Assembly (NCBI GenBank): GCA_016194705.1
Contig: JACQAZ010000038.1
Span: 124,001 to 188,000 of the forward strand
Source: Elusimicrobiota bacterium
GTDB taxonomy: Bacteria; Elusimicrobiota; Elusimicrobia; UBA1565; UBA9628
Direction: 5' to 3'
Length of the DNA: 64,000 bases
Below the pieces are notes generated by a model. That model searched no databases, was not told the origin of the DNA, and worked only from the letters and a program-made list of their open reading frames with translations. How positions within the stretch are numbered: position 1 is the first letter of the stretch; every line of letters begins with the position of its first letter. Below, piece by piece: positions 32,816-41,029 of the stretch. A program made the translations under genes and the position numbers.

Positions 32816-34148
32816 CGGCTTGCATATGCTCCACCAGGTGCGTGTCGAACACGCCTCGCTGGAAATCGGGATGCGAAATGACTTTTTTGTGGAATCCTGC
32901 GGTCGTGTGGATGCCGCCGATCTCGAGTTCGCCCAGGGCCCGCAGGCCGCGCTTGATCGCGCTCATGCGGTCGGGTGCCGAGACGATCAGCTTGGCCAAG
33001 AGGCTGTCGTAGTAGCTCGGCACGGTGTAGCCCGCGTAGATGTGGGTGTCGACGCGAACGCCGGCTCCTCCGGGCAGCTGAAGGCTCGTGATCTTGCCCG
33101 GACAAGGGGCGAAGTTGCGCTCGGCGTCCTCGGCGTTGATGCGGAACTCGATCGCGTGGCAGCGGATCTCGGAGGCCCGCGTCTGATCGAAGGGGAGCTT
33201 CTCGCCGGCCGCGCAGAGGATCTGAGCCACGACGAGGTCGAGGCCAGTGACGGTCTCGGTCACGGGATGCTCGACCTGCAGTCGGCTGTTGACCTCGATG
33301 AAATAGAACTCGCCGCCCTCGAAGAGGAACTCGACGGTGCCCACGTTCGTGTAGCCGCCGGCTTTGATCAAGCGCACGGCCGATTCCTGCATGCGGCGCC
33401 GGATCTCGGGCGTGACCGCCGGCGAGACCGACTCCTCGACGAGTTTCTGGTGGCGTCTTTGCACCGTGCAATCGCGCTCGGGGAAGGCGACGATGTTGCC
33501 GTGCTTGTCGGCCGCGATCTGGATCTCGACGTGGCGCGGATGCTCGATGAATTTCTCGATGAAAACGGCCCCGTCTCCGAACGAGGCCTGGGCCTCGGCC
33601 TGGGCCGCCTTGAGCTGGCTCTCGAGCTGGCTCTTGTCGCGCACGAGGCGCAGGCCCTTGCCGCCGCCCCCGGCCGCGGCCTTGACCATGACGGGAAAAC
33701 CCACCGCGAGCGCGTCTTTCATGAAATTCTTGTCGACGAGGCCGACGGTCCCAGGCACGACGGGGACCTTCGCTTCCCGGGCCAGGGTCTTTCCCGTCGC
33801 CTTGTGGCCGAGCTTTCGGATCGCAGAAGGCGGCGGGCCGATGAAGGTCACGCCGGCATCCGTGCAGGCCTGGGCGAAATCCGCGTTTTCGGACAAGAAG
33901 CCGTAGCCCGGATGGATGGCGTCGGCCCCGGTCATGCGGGCGGCCGCGAGCACGGCGTCGAAGCTCAAGTATGAGAGCCTGGAGGGCCCCGGCCCGATGC
34001 AGACCGCCTCGTCGGCCAGGCGCGCATGCAGTGACTCCCGGTCGGCCTCGGAATACACGGCCACGGACTTGATCCCCAGTTCGCGGCAGGCGCGGATCAC
34101 GCGGACCGCGATCTCGCTGCGGTTTGAGACCAGGATCTTCTTGAACAT
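32769..34148 (-). CDS. accC: Acetyl-CoA carboxylase biotin carboxylase subunit
   Basis: 459 residues. It begins MFKKILVSNRSEIAVRVIRA, a variant of the usual KILIANRGEIA. The ATP-grasp loop is KAAAGGGGKGLR, and active-site blocks are FIEVNSRLQVEHPVTE and CHAIEFRINAEDAE. It carboxylates biotin on the carrier protein using bicarbonate and ATP. The ATG at 34148 overlaps the previous stop as TAATG. The adjacent carrier-like gene (35233) lacks the usual biotinylation motif. accA and accD are not present here. Confidence 0.95.
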   Translation of the reverse strand: MFKKILVSNRSEIAVRVIRACRELGIKSVAVYSEADRESLHARLADEAVCIGPGPSRLSYLSFDAVLAAARMTGADAIHPGYGFLSENADFAQACTDAGVTFIGPPPSAIRKLGHKATGKTLAREAKVPVVPGTVGLVDKNFMKDALAVGFPVMVKAAAGGGGKGLRLVRDKSQLESQLKAAQAEAQASFGDGAVFIEKFIEHPRHVEIQIAADKHGNIVAFPERDCTVQRRHQKLVEESVSPAVTPEIRRRMQESAVRLIKAGGYTNVGTVEFLFEGGEFYFIEVNSRLQVEHPVTETVTGLDLVVAQILCAAGEKLPFDQTRASEIRCHAIEFRINAEDAERNFAPCPGKITSLQLPGGAGVRVDTHIYAGYTVPSYYDSLLAKLIVSAPDRMSAIKRGLRALGELEIGGIHTTAGFHKKVISHPDFQRGVFDTHLVEHMQADEEQTRANDKIQAAR

Positions 34149-35233
34149 TATTGTTTCCCCTGCTCCAATGCGGCGGCGACGGCTTTGAGGTGAACGACGC
34201 TTTGCTCGGAAAGGTTCGACGGATACTTTCCGATGAGTTCCAGTGCCGCCCTGCACTCGGGCTTGGCCTGCTCGTAGAGCTTGCGGAAATTGGCGGCTTC
34301 GCAGAGGTAGGCCCGCGCCATCGGGTCGCGCGGGTTGACCCGCACGGCCTCCTGGGACTCGAGCAAGGCGAGGTCGGGGTCGTTCTCGCGCATCGCGTCC
34401 TCGACGCGCTTCAAGAGGTTCAGGTTGTACGGGACGACCCAGCGGTCGTTCTCGCGCACGAAGAACATGTAGACGGTCTGTTGGGGCTTGTCGGGGGCCG
34501 ACCAGTCGTAGGAGACCTCGGCGGCGTCGGGCTCCGCGGCCACGACCTGCAGGTTGCCCCAGGTCCAGACGCCGGGCCCGCGCATCTTGCGGAATTCGTC
34601 CATCGTGCAGCGCGCCTGCGCGGCGAGCGAGAGGAGGTAATAGGCGCTGGCGTAATCGGTGATGGAGAGCGCCGAGAGGTAGCGCTTGGCCAGACGCGGC
34701 GCCGCGTCCTTGGGGCCTTGGGATTCCCGCTGGGAGAGGACCAACAGAACGCCGGCCACGCTGAGGATGAGGAGGAACGCGATCGAAAGGGCGGATTTGA
34801 CGACGTAGAGAATCCCGGCCGGCAGCAGCGGCGGCTTGGGCGCCTTGCGCTTGACCGCCTTGGTCGGCCTGGCCGCCGGCGCGGAGAAGGGGATGGGTTC
34901 GCGGTGTCCCGCCTTGGGGAGCTCGACGGGCGCGCCGTCCTGCCGGATCGCCGTCTCCGGCATAAAAGGACCCGACGGCGAGATTCCCTCAGAGGAGCCG
35001 GCCTGAGGCAGGGTTTCGTGGAAGGCATCGTCGAGGTCCGAGGAGGCGGACTTGGGCGGCAACTTCGGGCGGGCCAGCTTGAGCGGCTGCCCTTGCGGCA
35101 GCCGGGCGGGGCCCGCGGGTCTGACCGGCGCAGGCGCGCCGGGCTCGAGCGCGGAGCCGCAGCGCCCGCAGAAGGCTGCGCCGTCGGACGGCTCGCTGCA
35201 GACCGTGCAGGCGACGGCGCCGGCTTCGACCAT
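34148..35233 (-). CDS. Zinc-ribbon membrane protein with C-terminal TPR-like helices
   Basis: 361 residues. An N-terminal zinc ribbon (CTVCSEPSDGAAFCGRCGSAL) is followed by a Pro-rich linker and one transmembrane helix (VVKSALSIAFLLILSVAGVLLVL, shortened here). An NTF2- or DUF-like domain comes next (YASAYYLLSLAAQARCTMDEF, then YMFFVRENDRWVVPYNLNLL), then TPR-like helices. The function is unknown. Overlaps of one base at both ends (TGATG with the carrier gene, TAATG with accC) place it between two acetyl-CoA carboxylase genes, so its translation is coupled to theirs. Confidence 0.75.
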   Translation of the reverse strand: MVEAGAVACTVCSEPSDGAAFCGRCGSALEPGAPAPVRPAGPARLPQGQPLKLARPKLPPKSASSDLDDAFHETLPQAGSSEGISPSGPFMPETAIRQDGAPVELPKAGHREPIPFSAPAARPTKAVKRKAPKPPLLPAGILYVVKSALSIAFLLILSVAGVLLVLSQRESQGPKDAAPRLAKRYLSALSITDYASAYYLLSLAAQARCTMDEFRKMRGPGVWTWGNLQVVAAEPDAAEVSYDWSAPDKPQQTVYMFFVRENDRWVVPYNLNLLKRVEDAMRENDPDLALLESQEAVRVNPRDPMARAYLCEAANFRKLYEQAKPECRAALELIGKYPSNLSEQSVVHLKAVAAALEQGKQ

Positions 35234-35622
35234 CAGGCGGCGGGCTCCAGAAAAAAGAGCGGCTGGTCGAATTCCACGGCGGCCCCGGCCTCGACCATGA
35301 CGCGCGCGAGCCTTCCGGCCGACGGCGCCGTCACGGGCGCCGACTTTCCCTTGCCGGTCTCGACGAGCCCCAAGCCCTGGCCGGCGGCCACCTCGGCGCC
35401 TTCCTCGGCCTGGCGGGGCCGCCCGGGTTCGCTCCATTGGAAGACGCCGACGGCGGGCGAGGCGATCGGCGTGAAGCGGCTGGCTGGGATCGGATAGTGG
35501 GGCGCGGCCGAGGACTCCGAGGTCGCCAAGGAGAACCCCTTCTGGCCTTGGCGGTAGCTGACCTCGACGAGGTCGGTGCCCTTGAGCCAGGAGAGGACTT
35601 CTTCGATCTCTTGGGTGTTCAT
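35233..35622 (-). CDS. accB: BCCP-like carrier protein with an atypical attachment motif
   Basis: 129 residues. The N-terminal helix IEEVLSWLKGTDLVEVSYRQ and the C-terminal domain ending VEFDQPLFFLEP are as in biotin carboxyl carrier protein, followed two genes later by accC. At the hammerhead turn the expected E-A-M-K-M reads E-T-G-K-G (residues 88-92): the Lys (91) is kept but both flanking Met are lost. The Glu-Thr-x-Lys pattern is closer to a lipoyl-domain turn (E-T-D-K-A). It may be a poorly biotinylated, lipoylated or unmodified paralog. A true BCCP may exist elsewhere. Confidence 0.8.
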   Translation of the reverse strand: MNTQEIEEVLSWLKGTDLVEVSYRQGQKGFSLATSESSAAPHYPIPASRFTPIASPAVGVFQWSEPGRPRQAEEGAEVAAGQGLGLVETGKGKSAPVTAPSAGRLARVMVEAGAAVEFDQPLFFLEPAA

Positions 35623-35626
35623 CTCG

Positions 35627-36094
35627 TTATCTCCTCTTCTGGCGGTTGCGCAGCAGGTTTTTGGGATTGGCCGCCAAGAGCCCCGAGGCCAAAGGATCGA
35701 AGGCGGCCGGGAGCATCTTGTGGACCGTGGTCCGGGTGATGGATTGTCGGCGGTTGTTCGGGTTGAGGCTGACCAAGTAAAGCAAGGTGTCCTTCGTGGA
35801 GAACTCGAACATGACCTGGCGGCAGGCGCCGCAGGGCTTGGCCAGGCTCGCCACCACGCAGATCGCCTTCAAGCCCGTCTGGCGGCGCGTGATCGCGTTG
35901 AAGATCGCGACGCGCTCGGCGCACAGCGAGAGGCCGTAGGACGCGTTTTCGACGTTGGTGCCGGCGAAGATGCGGCCCCCGTCAGTGAGCACGGCTGCGC
36001 CCACCGGATAGCGGGAGTAGGGGCAGTACGCGTTTTTCTGCGCGGACACGGCGGTGTCGATGAGGCGCAGGATCTGGCGCGGGAGTTTTGTCAT
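35627..36094 (-). CDS. cdd: Cytidine deaminase
   Basis: 155 residues. The zinc-site Glu/Cys motif CAE (58-60) is in GLSLCAERVAIFNA and the paired Cys in KPCGACRQVMFEF (88 and 91). This is the tetrameric-type enzyme. A tail of about 25 residues (LLAANPKNLLRNRQKRR) extends beyond the usual end. It deaminates cytidine and deoxycytidine for salvage. The start overlaps the adenosine deaminase stop as ATGA, making a purine/pyrimidine salvage pair together with mtnP upstream. Confidence 0.94.
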   Translation of the reverse strand: MTKLPRQILRLIDTAVSAQKNAYCPYSRYPVGAAVLTDGGRIFAGTNVENASYGLSLCAERVAIFNAITRRQTGLKAICVVASLAKPCGACRQVMFEFSTKDTLLYLVSLNPNNRRQSITRTTVHKMLPAAFDPLASGLLAANPKNLLRNRQKRR

Positions 36095-37155
36095 GCGTTC
36101 TCCTTCTGGAGGGCCGCGCGGGCCTCGGACTCGAAGCGCCGGCGCAGGCGGGCGCGCTGGTCCGCGGGCAGGAAGAGGTGGTCGGTCGAGTCGACGGCGA
36201 GCTTGGCGAGCTCCTCGAGCGTGAAGCCCAAGGCCAGCGCTTCCTCGTATTCGTGCGTCAGATCGATGCCGATGATCCCGCGGTCGTCGGTGTTGAGCGT
36301 GATGGGCACTCCGGCCTTGTGGAAGTCCAAAGCGGGGTGGCTCTTGAGGTCCGGCACGGACTTGGTCCGTACGTTGGACGAGATCCCGATCTCGACCGGG
36401 ATCTTGCGGCGCACGACCTCGGCGACGAGCTTCTGATCCTCCATGAGATGGATGCCGTGGCCGATGCGCTGCACGCAGAGATCGAGCGCCGTGCGCAGGT
36501 TCTCGGTGCCCTTGGTCTCGCCGGCGTGGCAGGTGGTCCAAATCCCGAGCCGCTTGGCTTCCTCGTAGAACGAGGCGTAGTCGCGCGTCGGATAGCGCGC
36601 CTCGTCGCCGGCGAGATCCAGCGCGACGACGGCGGGCTCCTCGAGCCTGGACTGCGGCCGGAACATGCGCTTGAGCGTCTCGAATGCCCGGCGGTTTTCT
36701 TTCGGGCCGTGGGAGCGGATGAGGCAGACGATGACCGAGCTCGTTGTGCCGAAATCCTTGAATCCCTTCCTGAGGCCCTTGAGGGCCGCTTCGACGACTT
36801 GATCGGATGAGAACTTGGAGGTCTCCTGGAGGACGGGCGCGAAGCGCGCCTCGACGTGGCGGATGTTCTCCTTCGCGCAGTCCTCGACGAGCTCGTAGGC
36901 GATGCGCTCGACCGAGACCGGGTCGCGCAGGAGGGGGTAAATGAGCTCGAAGACGTCGAGAAACTCCTTGAGCGAGCGGCAGGTCGGGGCGACGGTGACG
37001 AAGGGCAGCAGGCCCTCGACGGTGTCGGCCGGGAGCTTGACCTTGAGGCGCCGCGCGAGCTCGAGCACGGTGGCCGGCCGCACCGAGCCGTCGAGGTGGC
37101 AGTGGATGTCGGTTTTGGGCAGTGCGAGCAGGATGTCCCGCATCATGGTTTTCAT
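36091..37155 (-). CDS. add: Adenosine deaminase
   Basis: 354 residues. The zinc ligands are in KTDIHCHLDGSVRP (His 18 and 20), the later His in TTCHAGETKGTEN, and IGHGIHLMED and TLNTDDRGI carry the remaining metal and catalytic residues. It converts adenosine to inosine. It could also be an adenine deaminase or an aminodeoxyfutalosine deaminase, which share this fold. AGGA lies 8 bases before the ATG at 37155, and ATGs at 37146 and 37143 are alternatives. It is followed directly by cdd. Confidence 0.9.
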   Translation of the reverse strand: MKTMMRDILLALPKTDIHCHLDGSVRPATVLELARRLKVKLPADTVEGLLPFVTVAPTCRSLKEFLDVFELIYPLLRDPVSVERIAYELVEDCAKENIRHVEARFAPVLQETSKFSSDQVVEAALKGLRKGFKDFGTTSSVIVCLIRSHGPKENRRAFETLKRMFRPQSRLEEPAVVALDLAGDEARYPTRDYASFYEEAKRLGIWTTCHAGETKGTENLRTALDLCVQRIGHGIHLMEDQKLVAEVVRRKIPVEIGISSNVRTKSVPDLKSHPALDFHKAGVPITLNTDDRGIIGIDLTHEYEEALALGFTLEELAKLAVDSTDHLFLPADQRARLRRRFESEARAALQKENA

Positions 37156-37189
37156 CCAATATCCTTTGGAATCAAACCATTCCCTTCGG

Positions 37190-38047
37190 TCATAGGTACT
37201 TCCCGATCAGGAGCTTGAGCCTGGCCCTGGTCTTCTTGTTCATCGCGTCGGGTGCCGTGACCAAAGCCCCCGCCAAGGCGTGGCCGCAACGGCACTGCCG
37301 CGGCCGCGCGGCCGCGGCGGCCAGCGATTTCTCGAGAAGGCGCTGGACGTTGGCGATGTTGGCGTTGAGCGTGGCCACCACCTGCGACGAGGAGACCTCT
37401 TCTCCGGTCTTCCAGCAGTCGTAGTCCGTGACCAGAGCGATCAGCGAGTAGCACAGCTCGGCTTCGCGGGCCAGCTTGGCTTCGGTGAGGGCGGTCATGC
37501 CGATGACGTCCCAGCCGTTGCGGCGGTGGAACTCGGACTCGGCCTTGGTCGAAAACAGCGGGCCTTCCATGCAGACGTAGACGCCGCCGCGGTGAGCGAG
37601 GATGTCGGCGCCCTTGGCGGCGCCGTGAAGGATGTCCGTCTGGGCCGAGCAGACGGGCTGGTCGAAGGCGGTGTGGGCGACGATGCCGCCACCGAAGAAC
37701 GTCGAGGTCCGGCCTTTGGTGCGGTCGACGAACTGGTCGGGAAAGACGAAGTGCTTGGGGGCGAGCTCTTCCTTGAGCGAGCCCACGGCGGCGACCGCGA
37801 TCACGCGGTCGACCCCGAGGGATTTCAACGCCCAGATGTTGGCGCGCACGTTTATCTCGCCGGGCAGCAGGACATGGCCTGGGCCGTGGCGCGGGACGAA
37901 CGCGCAGGAGACCCCGTCGAGCGAGCCCAGCACGATCGGTCCCGACGGCTTTCCAAAGGGCGTCTTCACGCGCACGGCCTTGGCTTGCTTGAGGCCCTGC
38001 AGCTGGTAGAGCCCGCTGCCGCCGATGACGCCGACCTGGGCCCTCAA
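37190..38047 (-). CDS. mtnP: S-methyl-5-thioadenosine phosphorylase
   Basis: 285 residues starting at TTG that overlaps the receiver stop as TTGA; the protein begins [18 protein letters not shown]. Phosphate and base sites are RHGPGHVLLPGEINVRANI and CMEGPLFSTKAESEFHRRNG, with GMTALTEAKLAREAELCY. It cleaves 5-methylthioadenosine to adenine and methylthioribose 1-phosphate. An inosine/guanosine phosphorylase role is possible for this family and would suit the neighbouring adenosine deaminase. Confidence 0.9.
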   Translation of the reverse strand: MRAQVGVIGGSGLYQLQGLKQAKAVRVKTPFGKPSGPIVLGSLDGVSCAFVPRHGPGHVLLPGEINVRANIWALKSLGVDRVIAVAAVGSLKEELAPKHFVFPDQFVDRTKGRTSTFFGGGIVAHTAFDQPVCSAQTDILHGAAKGADILAHRGGVYVCMEGPLFSTKAESEFHRRNGWDVIGMTALTEAKLAREAELCYSLIALVTDYDCWKTGEEVSSSQVVATLNANIANVQRLLEKSLAAAAARPRQCRCGHALAGALVTAPDAMNKKTRARLKLLIGKYL

Positions 38048-38427
38048 GGGATGTAGCCCCCCATGGGCAGCAGCTCCAGGATGGCTCCGTCGAGCTTGTC
38101 GAAGGCGATCGGCTTCTTGAGGAACCGGGTCTTCGGGTCGTCGGGCAGTATGTTCTTGAGCTTCTCGTACGGGTGCGCCGATATGAACAGGATCGGGATC
38201 GAGGCGGTCTTGGGGTCCTTTTGCAGGACCTGATAGACCGACGAGCCGTAGGCGCCCGGCATCTGGATGTCCGTGATGATGAGGTGCGGCTTGTGCTCGG
38301 CCGCTTTCTGCGCGAGCGCGAAGCCGTCGTTGACGACGATGACGCGGTGGTTGCGCGTGGCCAGGTACTCGCTGAGCAGCAAGGTGATGTCCACGTTGTC
38401 GTCGGCGACGAGAATCTGCGCGATCAC
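38044..38427 (-). CDS. Single-domain response regulator (CheY-like receiver)
   Basis: 127 residues from a GTG overlapping the glyA stop (GTGA). The acidic pair is in [10 protein letters not shown], the phospho-acceptor in [15 protein letters not shown], the Ser in [10 protein letters not shown] and the Lys in FLKKPIAF. It is the third stand-alone receiver in the window and is embedded between metabolic genes (glyA and mtnP). No kinase is nearby. Confidence 0.88.
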   Translation of the reverse strand: MIAQILVADDNVDITLLLSEYLATRNHRVIVVNDGFALAQKAAEHKPHLIITDIQMPGAYGSSVYQVLQKDPKTASIPILFISAHPYEKLKNILPDDPKTRFLKKPIAFDKLDGAILELLPMGGYIP

Positions 38428-39692
38428 TTGGCCTCTGCCATGAACTGCTTCATGAGTTCGGGGTAGATGGGAAAGCGCGAGCACAGCCTCCTGACCTCGG
38501 CCCGCACGGCGGAGAGTTTCGCGTCGTTGCCGCGCACGGCGACCGCGTTGTCGATGTAGTCGGCGACCTGGTCCATCTCCGCCTCTCCCATGCCGCGCGT
38601 CGTGACGGCCGGCGTGCCGATCCGGATGCCCGAGGCGATGAAGGGCTTCTGGGGATCGTAAGGGATCGCGTTCTTGTTGACCGTGATGCCCGCCTTGTCG
38701 AGGGCCTCCTCGGCCTCCTTGCCCGTCGCGTTCTTCGGGCGCAGGTCGAGCGAGAAGAGGTGGCAGTCGGTGCCGCCGGCGACGATCCGAAAGCCCCGGT
38801 CCGCCAGCGCCCCGGAGAGCCGCCTAGCGTTGGCCACGACGCGCTTCTGGTACTCTTTAAACTCGGGCTTCAAGGCCTCGCCGAAGCACACCGCCTTGGC
38901 CGCGATGACGTGCATGAGCGGCCCGCCCTGGGTCCCCGGGAAATTGATCTTGTCGACGGCGGCCTGGTGCTTGGCCCGGCAGAGGATCAGGCCGCCGCGC
39001 GGGCCGCGCAGGGTCTTGTGCGTCGTGGTCGTCGTAAAATCGGTGAAGGGAAGGGGGGAGGGGTAGACTCCCGCGGCCACGAGGCCCGCATAGTGGGCGA
39101 TGTCCGCCGAAAAATACGCGCCGACGGAATCGGCGATTTTTTTGAGCCTCGCCCAATCGAAGACCCTTGAATAGTTGGAGGCTCCCGCGAAGATCATGCG
39201 CGGCTTGTGCTCGAGGGCCAGCTTCTCGGCCTCGTCGTAGTCGACGAGCTCGTCGTCCTTGCGGACGTTGATCGGCACGATCTTGAAGAACTTGCCCGAG
39301 AAATTCAGGGGGTGCCCGTGCGAGAGGTGGCCGCCGTGGGCGAGGTTGAGGCCCATGACCGCGTCCCCGGGCGCCAGGACCGAGAGGTACATCGAGATGT
39401 TGGCCTGGGTCCCCGAGTGGGGCTGGACGTTGGCGTGCTCGGCGCAAAAGAGCTTCTTGGCGCGCTCGATGGCGAGGTTCTCGGCGATGTCGACGAACTG
39501 GCAGCCGCCGTAGTAGCGCTTGCCCGGGTAGCCCTCGGCGTACTTGTTGGTCAGGAGAGACCCTTGGGCCTCGAGCACGGCCTCGGAGGTGTAGTTCTCG
39601 GAGGCGATGAGCTCCAGGTTCTCTGATTGCCGGCGCGCCTCGAGCGAGATCGCGTCGAATATTTCGGGGTCGCTGGTCTTGAGGGCGTTCAT
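38424..39692 (-). CDS. glyA: Serine hydroxymethyltransferase
   Basis: 422 residues. SHMT landmarks are [30 protein letters not shown], the PLP-binding Lys in [14 protein letters not shown] and a late [10 protein letters not shown]. It interconverts serine and glycine while charging tetrahydrofolate with a one-carbon unit. It lies 13 bases after the Sua5-family gene and overlaps a receiver gene. Confidence 0.97.
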   Translation of the reverse strand: MNALKTSDPEIFDAISLEARRQSENLELIASENYTSEAVLEAQGSLLTNKYAEGYPGKRYYGGCQFVDIAENLAIERAKKLFCAEHANVQPHSGTQANISMYLSVLAPGDAVMGLNLAHGGHLSHGHPLNFSGKFFKIVPINVRKDDELVDYDEAEKLALEHKPRMIFAGASNYSRVFDWARLKKIADSVGAYFSADIAHYAGLVAAGVYPSPLPFTDFTTTTTHKTLRGPRGGLILCRAKHQAAVDKINFPGTQGGPLMHVIAAKAVCFGEALKPEFKEYQKRVVANARRLSGALADRGFRIVAGGTDCHLFSLDLRPKNATGKEAEEALDKAGITVNKNAIPYDPQKPFIASGIRIGTPAVTTRGMGEAEMDQVADYIDNAVAVRGNDAKLSAVRAEVRRLCSRFPIYPELMKQFMAEAK

Positions 39693-39705
39693 GAGTTCTC
39701 CATGG

Positions 39706-40353
39706 TCAAACGGCGGCTTTGAGCGCCTCTTGGATCTGCCGCGCCGAGAGCGCGCCCTCGCGCAGGACGCGCACGGGCGTGCCCGTCGCGTCGGCGATGC
39801 TCGACTCGAGGCCCCCCGCGGGGCCCGCGTCGACGACGAAATCGACGAGCCCGTCGAACGCCCTTGCGACCTCGGTCCCGTCTTTCAAGGACGGCGAGCC
39901 GGACAGATTCGCACTCGTCGAGACCCACGGCACCCCCGACGCCTCGATGAGTTTGAGGAGCAGAGGATGGTCGGGCACTCGAATGGCCAAGGTCTGGTAC
40001 TCGGGGAAGGTCAGAAGGCGCCCCTCCTGAGTGGGCTTGAGCACGAGAGTGAGCCCGCCCGGCCAGAACTTGCGCGCCAAGAGCTCGGCGGCGGGCGTCA
40101 TCTCGACCCAGCGCAGGGCGGCCTCGCGCGAATGGACGAGGATCGGCAGCGGCTTGAGGTTCGAGCGCTGCTTGATCTGATAGATGCGGCGCGAGGCGGC
40201 CTTGACCAGGCCCGTCGAGCCCAGGCCGTAGACCGTGTCGGTCGGGAAGGCGATGATCTTGCACGACTTCGCGGCGGCGGCGACGGCCTTGAGCTCTTCA
40301 GCCGTGATCGAGCCGTCGGGCCCCGCGCGCACGACGGCGGTCTTAACCGGCAT
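39706..40353 (-). CDS. L-threonylcarbamoyladenylate synthase (Sua5/YciO/YrdC family)
   Basis: 215 residues from the ATG at 40353. Family motifs are [17 protein letters not shown], the K-R-S-pattern [17 protein letters not shown] and [12 protein letters not shown]. It makes threonylcarbamoyl-AMP for the t6A37 modification of tRNAs that read ANN codons. No Sua5 C-terminal domain is present, so it is the short TsaC/YwlC form. It overlaps rsmI by 11 bases. Confidence 0.9.
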   Translation of the reverse strand: MPVKTAVVRAGPDGSITAEELKAVAAAAKSCKIIAFPTDTVYGLGSTGLVKAASRRIYQIKQRSNLKPLPILVHSREAALRWVEMTPAAELLARKFWPGGLTLVLKPTQEGRLLTFPEYQTLAIRVPDHPLLLKLIEASGVPWVSTSANLSGSPSLKDGTEVARAFDGLVDFVVDAGPAGGLESSIADATGTPVRVLREGALSARQIQEALKAAV

Positions 40354-41029
40354 GGGCGGGCTCCTCATCGGGGTGGAGCATGACGACGAACTCCCCGAGA
40401 AGTTCCTCGCGCGCGGCCAGCCGCTCGCGCACCGAGTCGAGCGTTCCGGAGAGCCATTCCTCGTGCATCTTCGAGAGCTCGCGGGCGACGCACGCCTGGG
40501 CCTTGGCCCCAAGCACGGCCTGGGCGTTCTCGAGAAGCTCGACCACGCGGAAGGGAGATTCGTAAATCGCGATCGTCCTTCGCAGCACGGCCGCCTCTTC
40601 GAGAATCTTCTTCTGGCGCCCCGCCGAGCGCGGCAGGAAGCCTAGGAAAACGAAGGAATCGGCCGGCAGTCCGGAGCCCGCCAAAGCCGTCACGGCCGCG
40701 CAGGGCCCGGGCAGGGCCGAGACGGGCAGCCCCTCCTTGCGCGCCATGGCCACCACGCGCCGGCCCGGGTCGGAGACCCCCGGAAGGCCGCCGTCCGAGA
40801 CCAAGGCGCAATGGGCGCCGGTCCGCAGGCGCCCGAGAAGCTGCTCCGCGCTCCTTGGATCGTGCTCGTGGTAGCGCGAGAGCGGCGTGGAGAGGCCGAA
40901 ATGGCTCATGAGCGCCCTCGTGCGCCGCGTGTCCTCGCAATAGACCGTCGCGGCCTCCTTGAGGGCGCGCAGCGCGCGGGGCGGCATGTCCTCCAGGTTC
41001 CCGATCGGCGTCGGCACGATGGTCAGCAT
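40343..41029 (-). CDS. rsmI: 16S rRNA (cytidine1402-2-O)-methyltransferase
   Basis: 228 residues. It has the tetrapyrrole-methylase fold with VPTPIGNLEDMPPRALRAL at the start, ALVSDGGLPGVSDPG and LPGPCAAVTALAGSGLPAD. It methylates the ribose of C1402 in the decoding centre. The ATG overlaps the HD-GYP stop by one base (TGATG). It groups with the Sua5-family gene, so two translation-fidelity modifiers sit together. Confidence 0.95.
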   Translation of the reverse strand: MLTIVPTPIGNLEDMPPRALRALKEAATVYCEDTRRTRALMSHFGLSTPLSRYHEHDPRSAEQLLGRLRTGAHCALVSDGGLPGVSDPGRRVVAMARKEGLPVSALPGPCAAVTALAGSGLPADSFVFLGFLPRSAGRQKKILEEAAVLRRTIAIYESPFRVVELLENAQAVLGAKAQACVARELSKMHEEWLSGTLDSVRERLAAREELLGEFVVMLHPDEEPAHAG

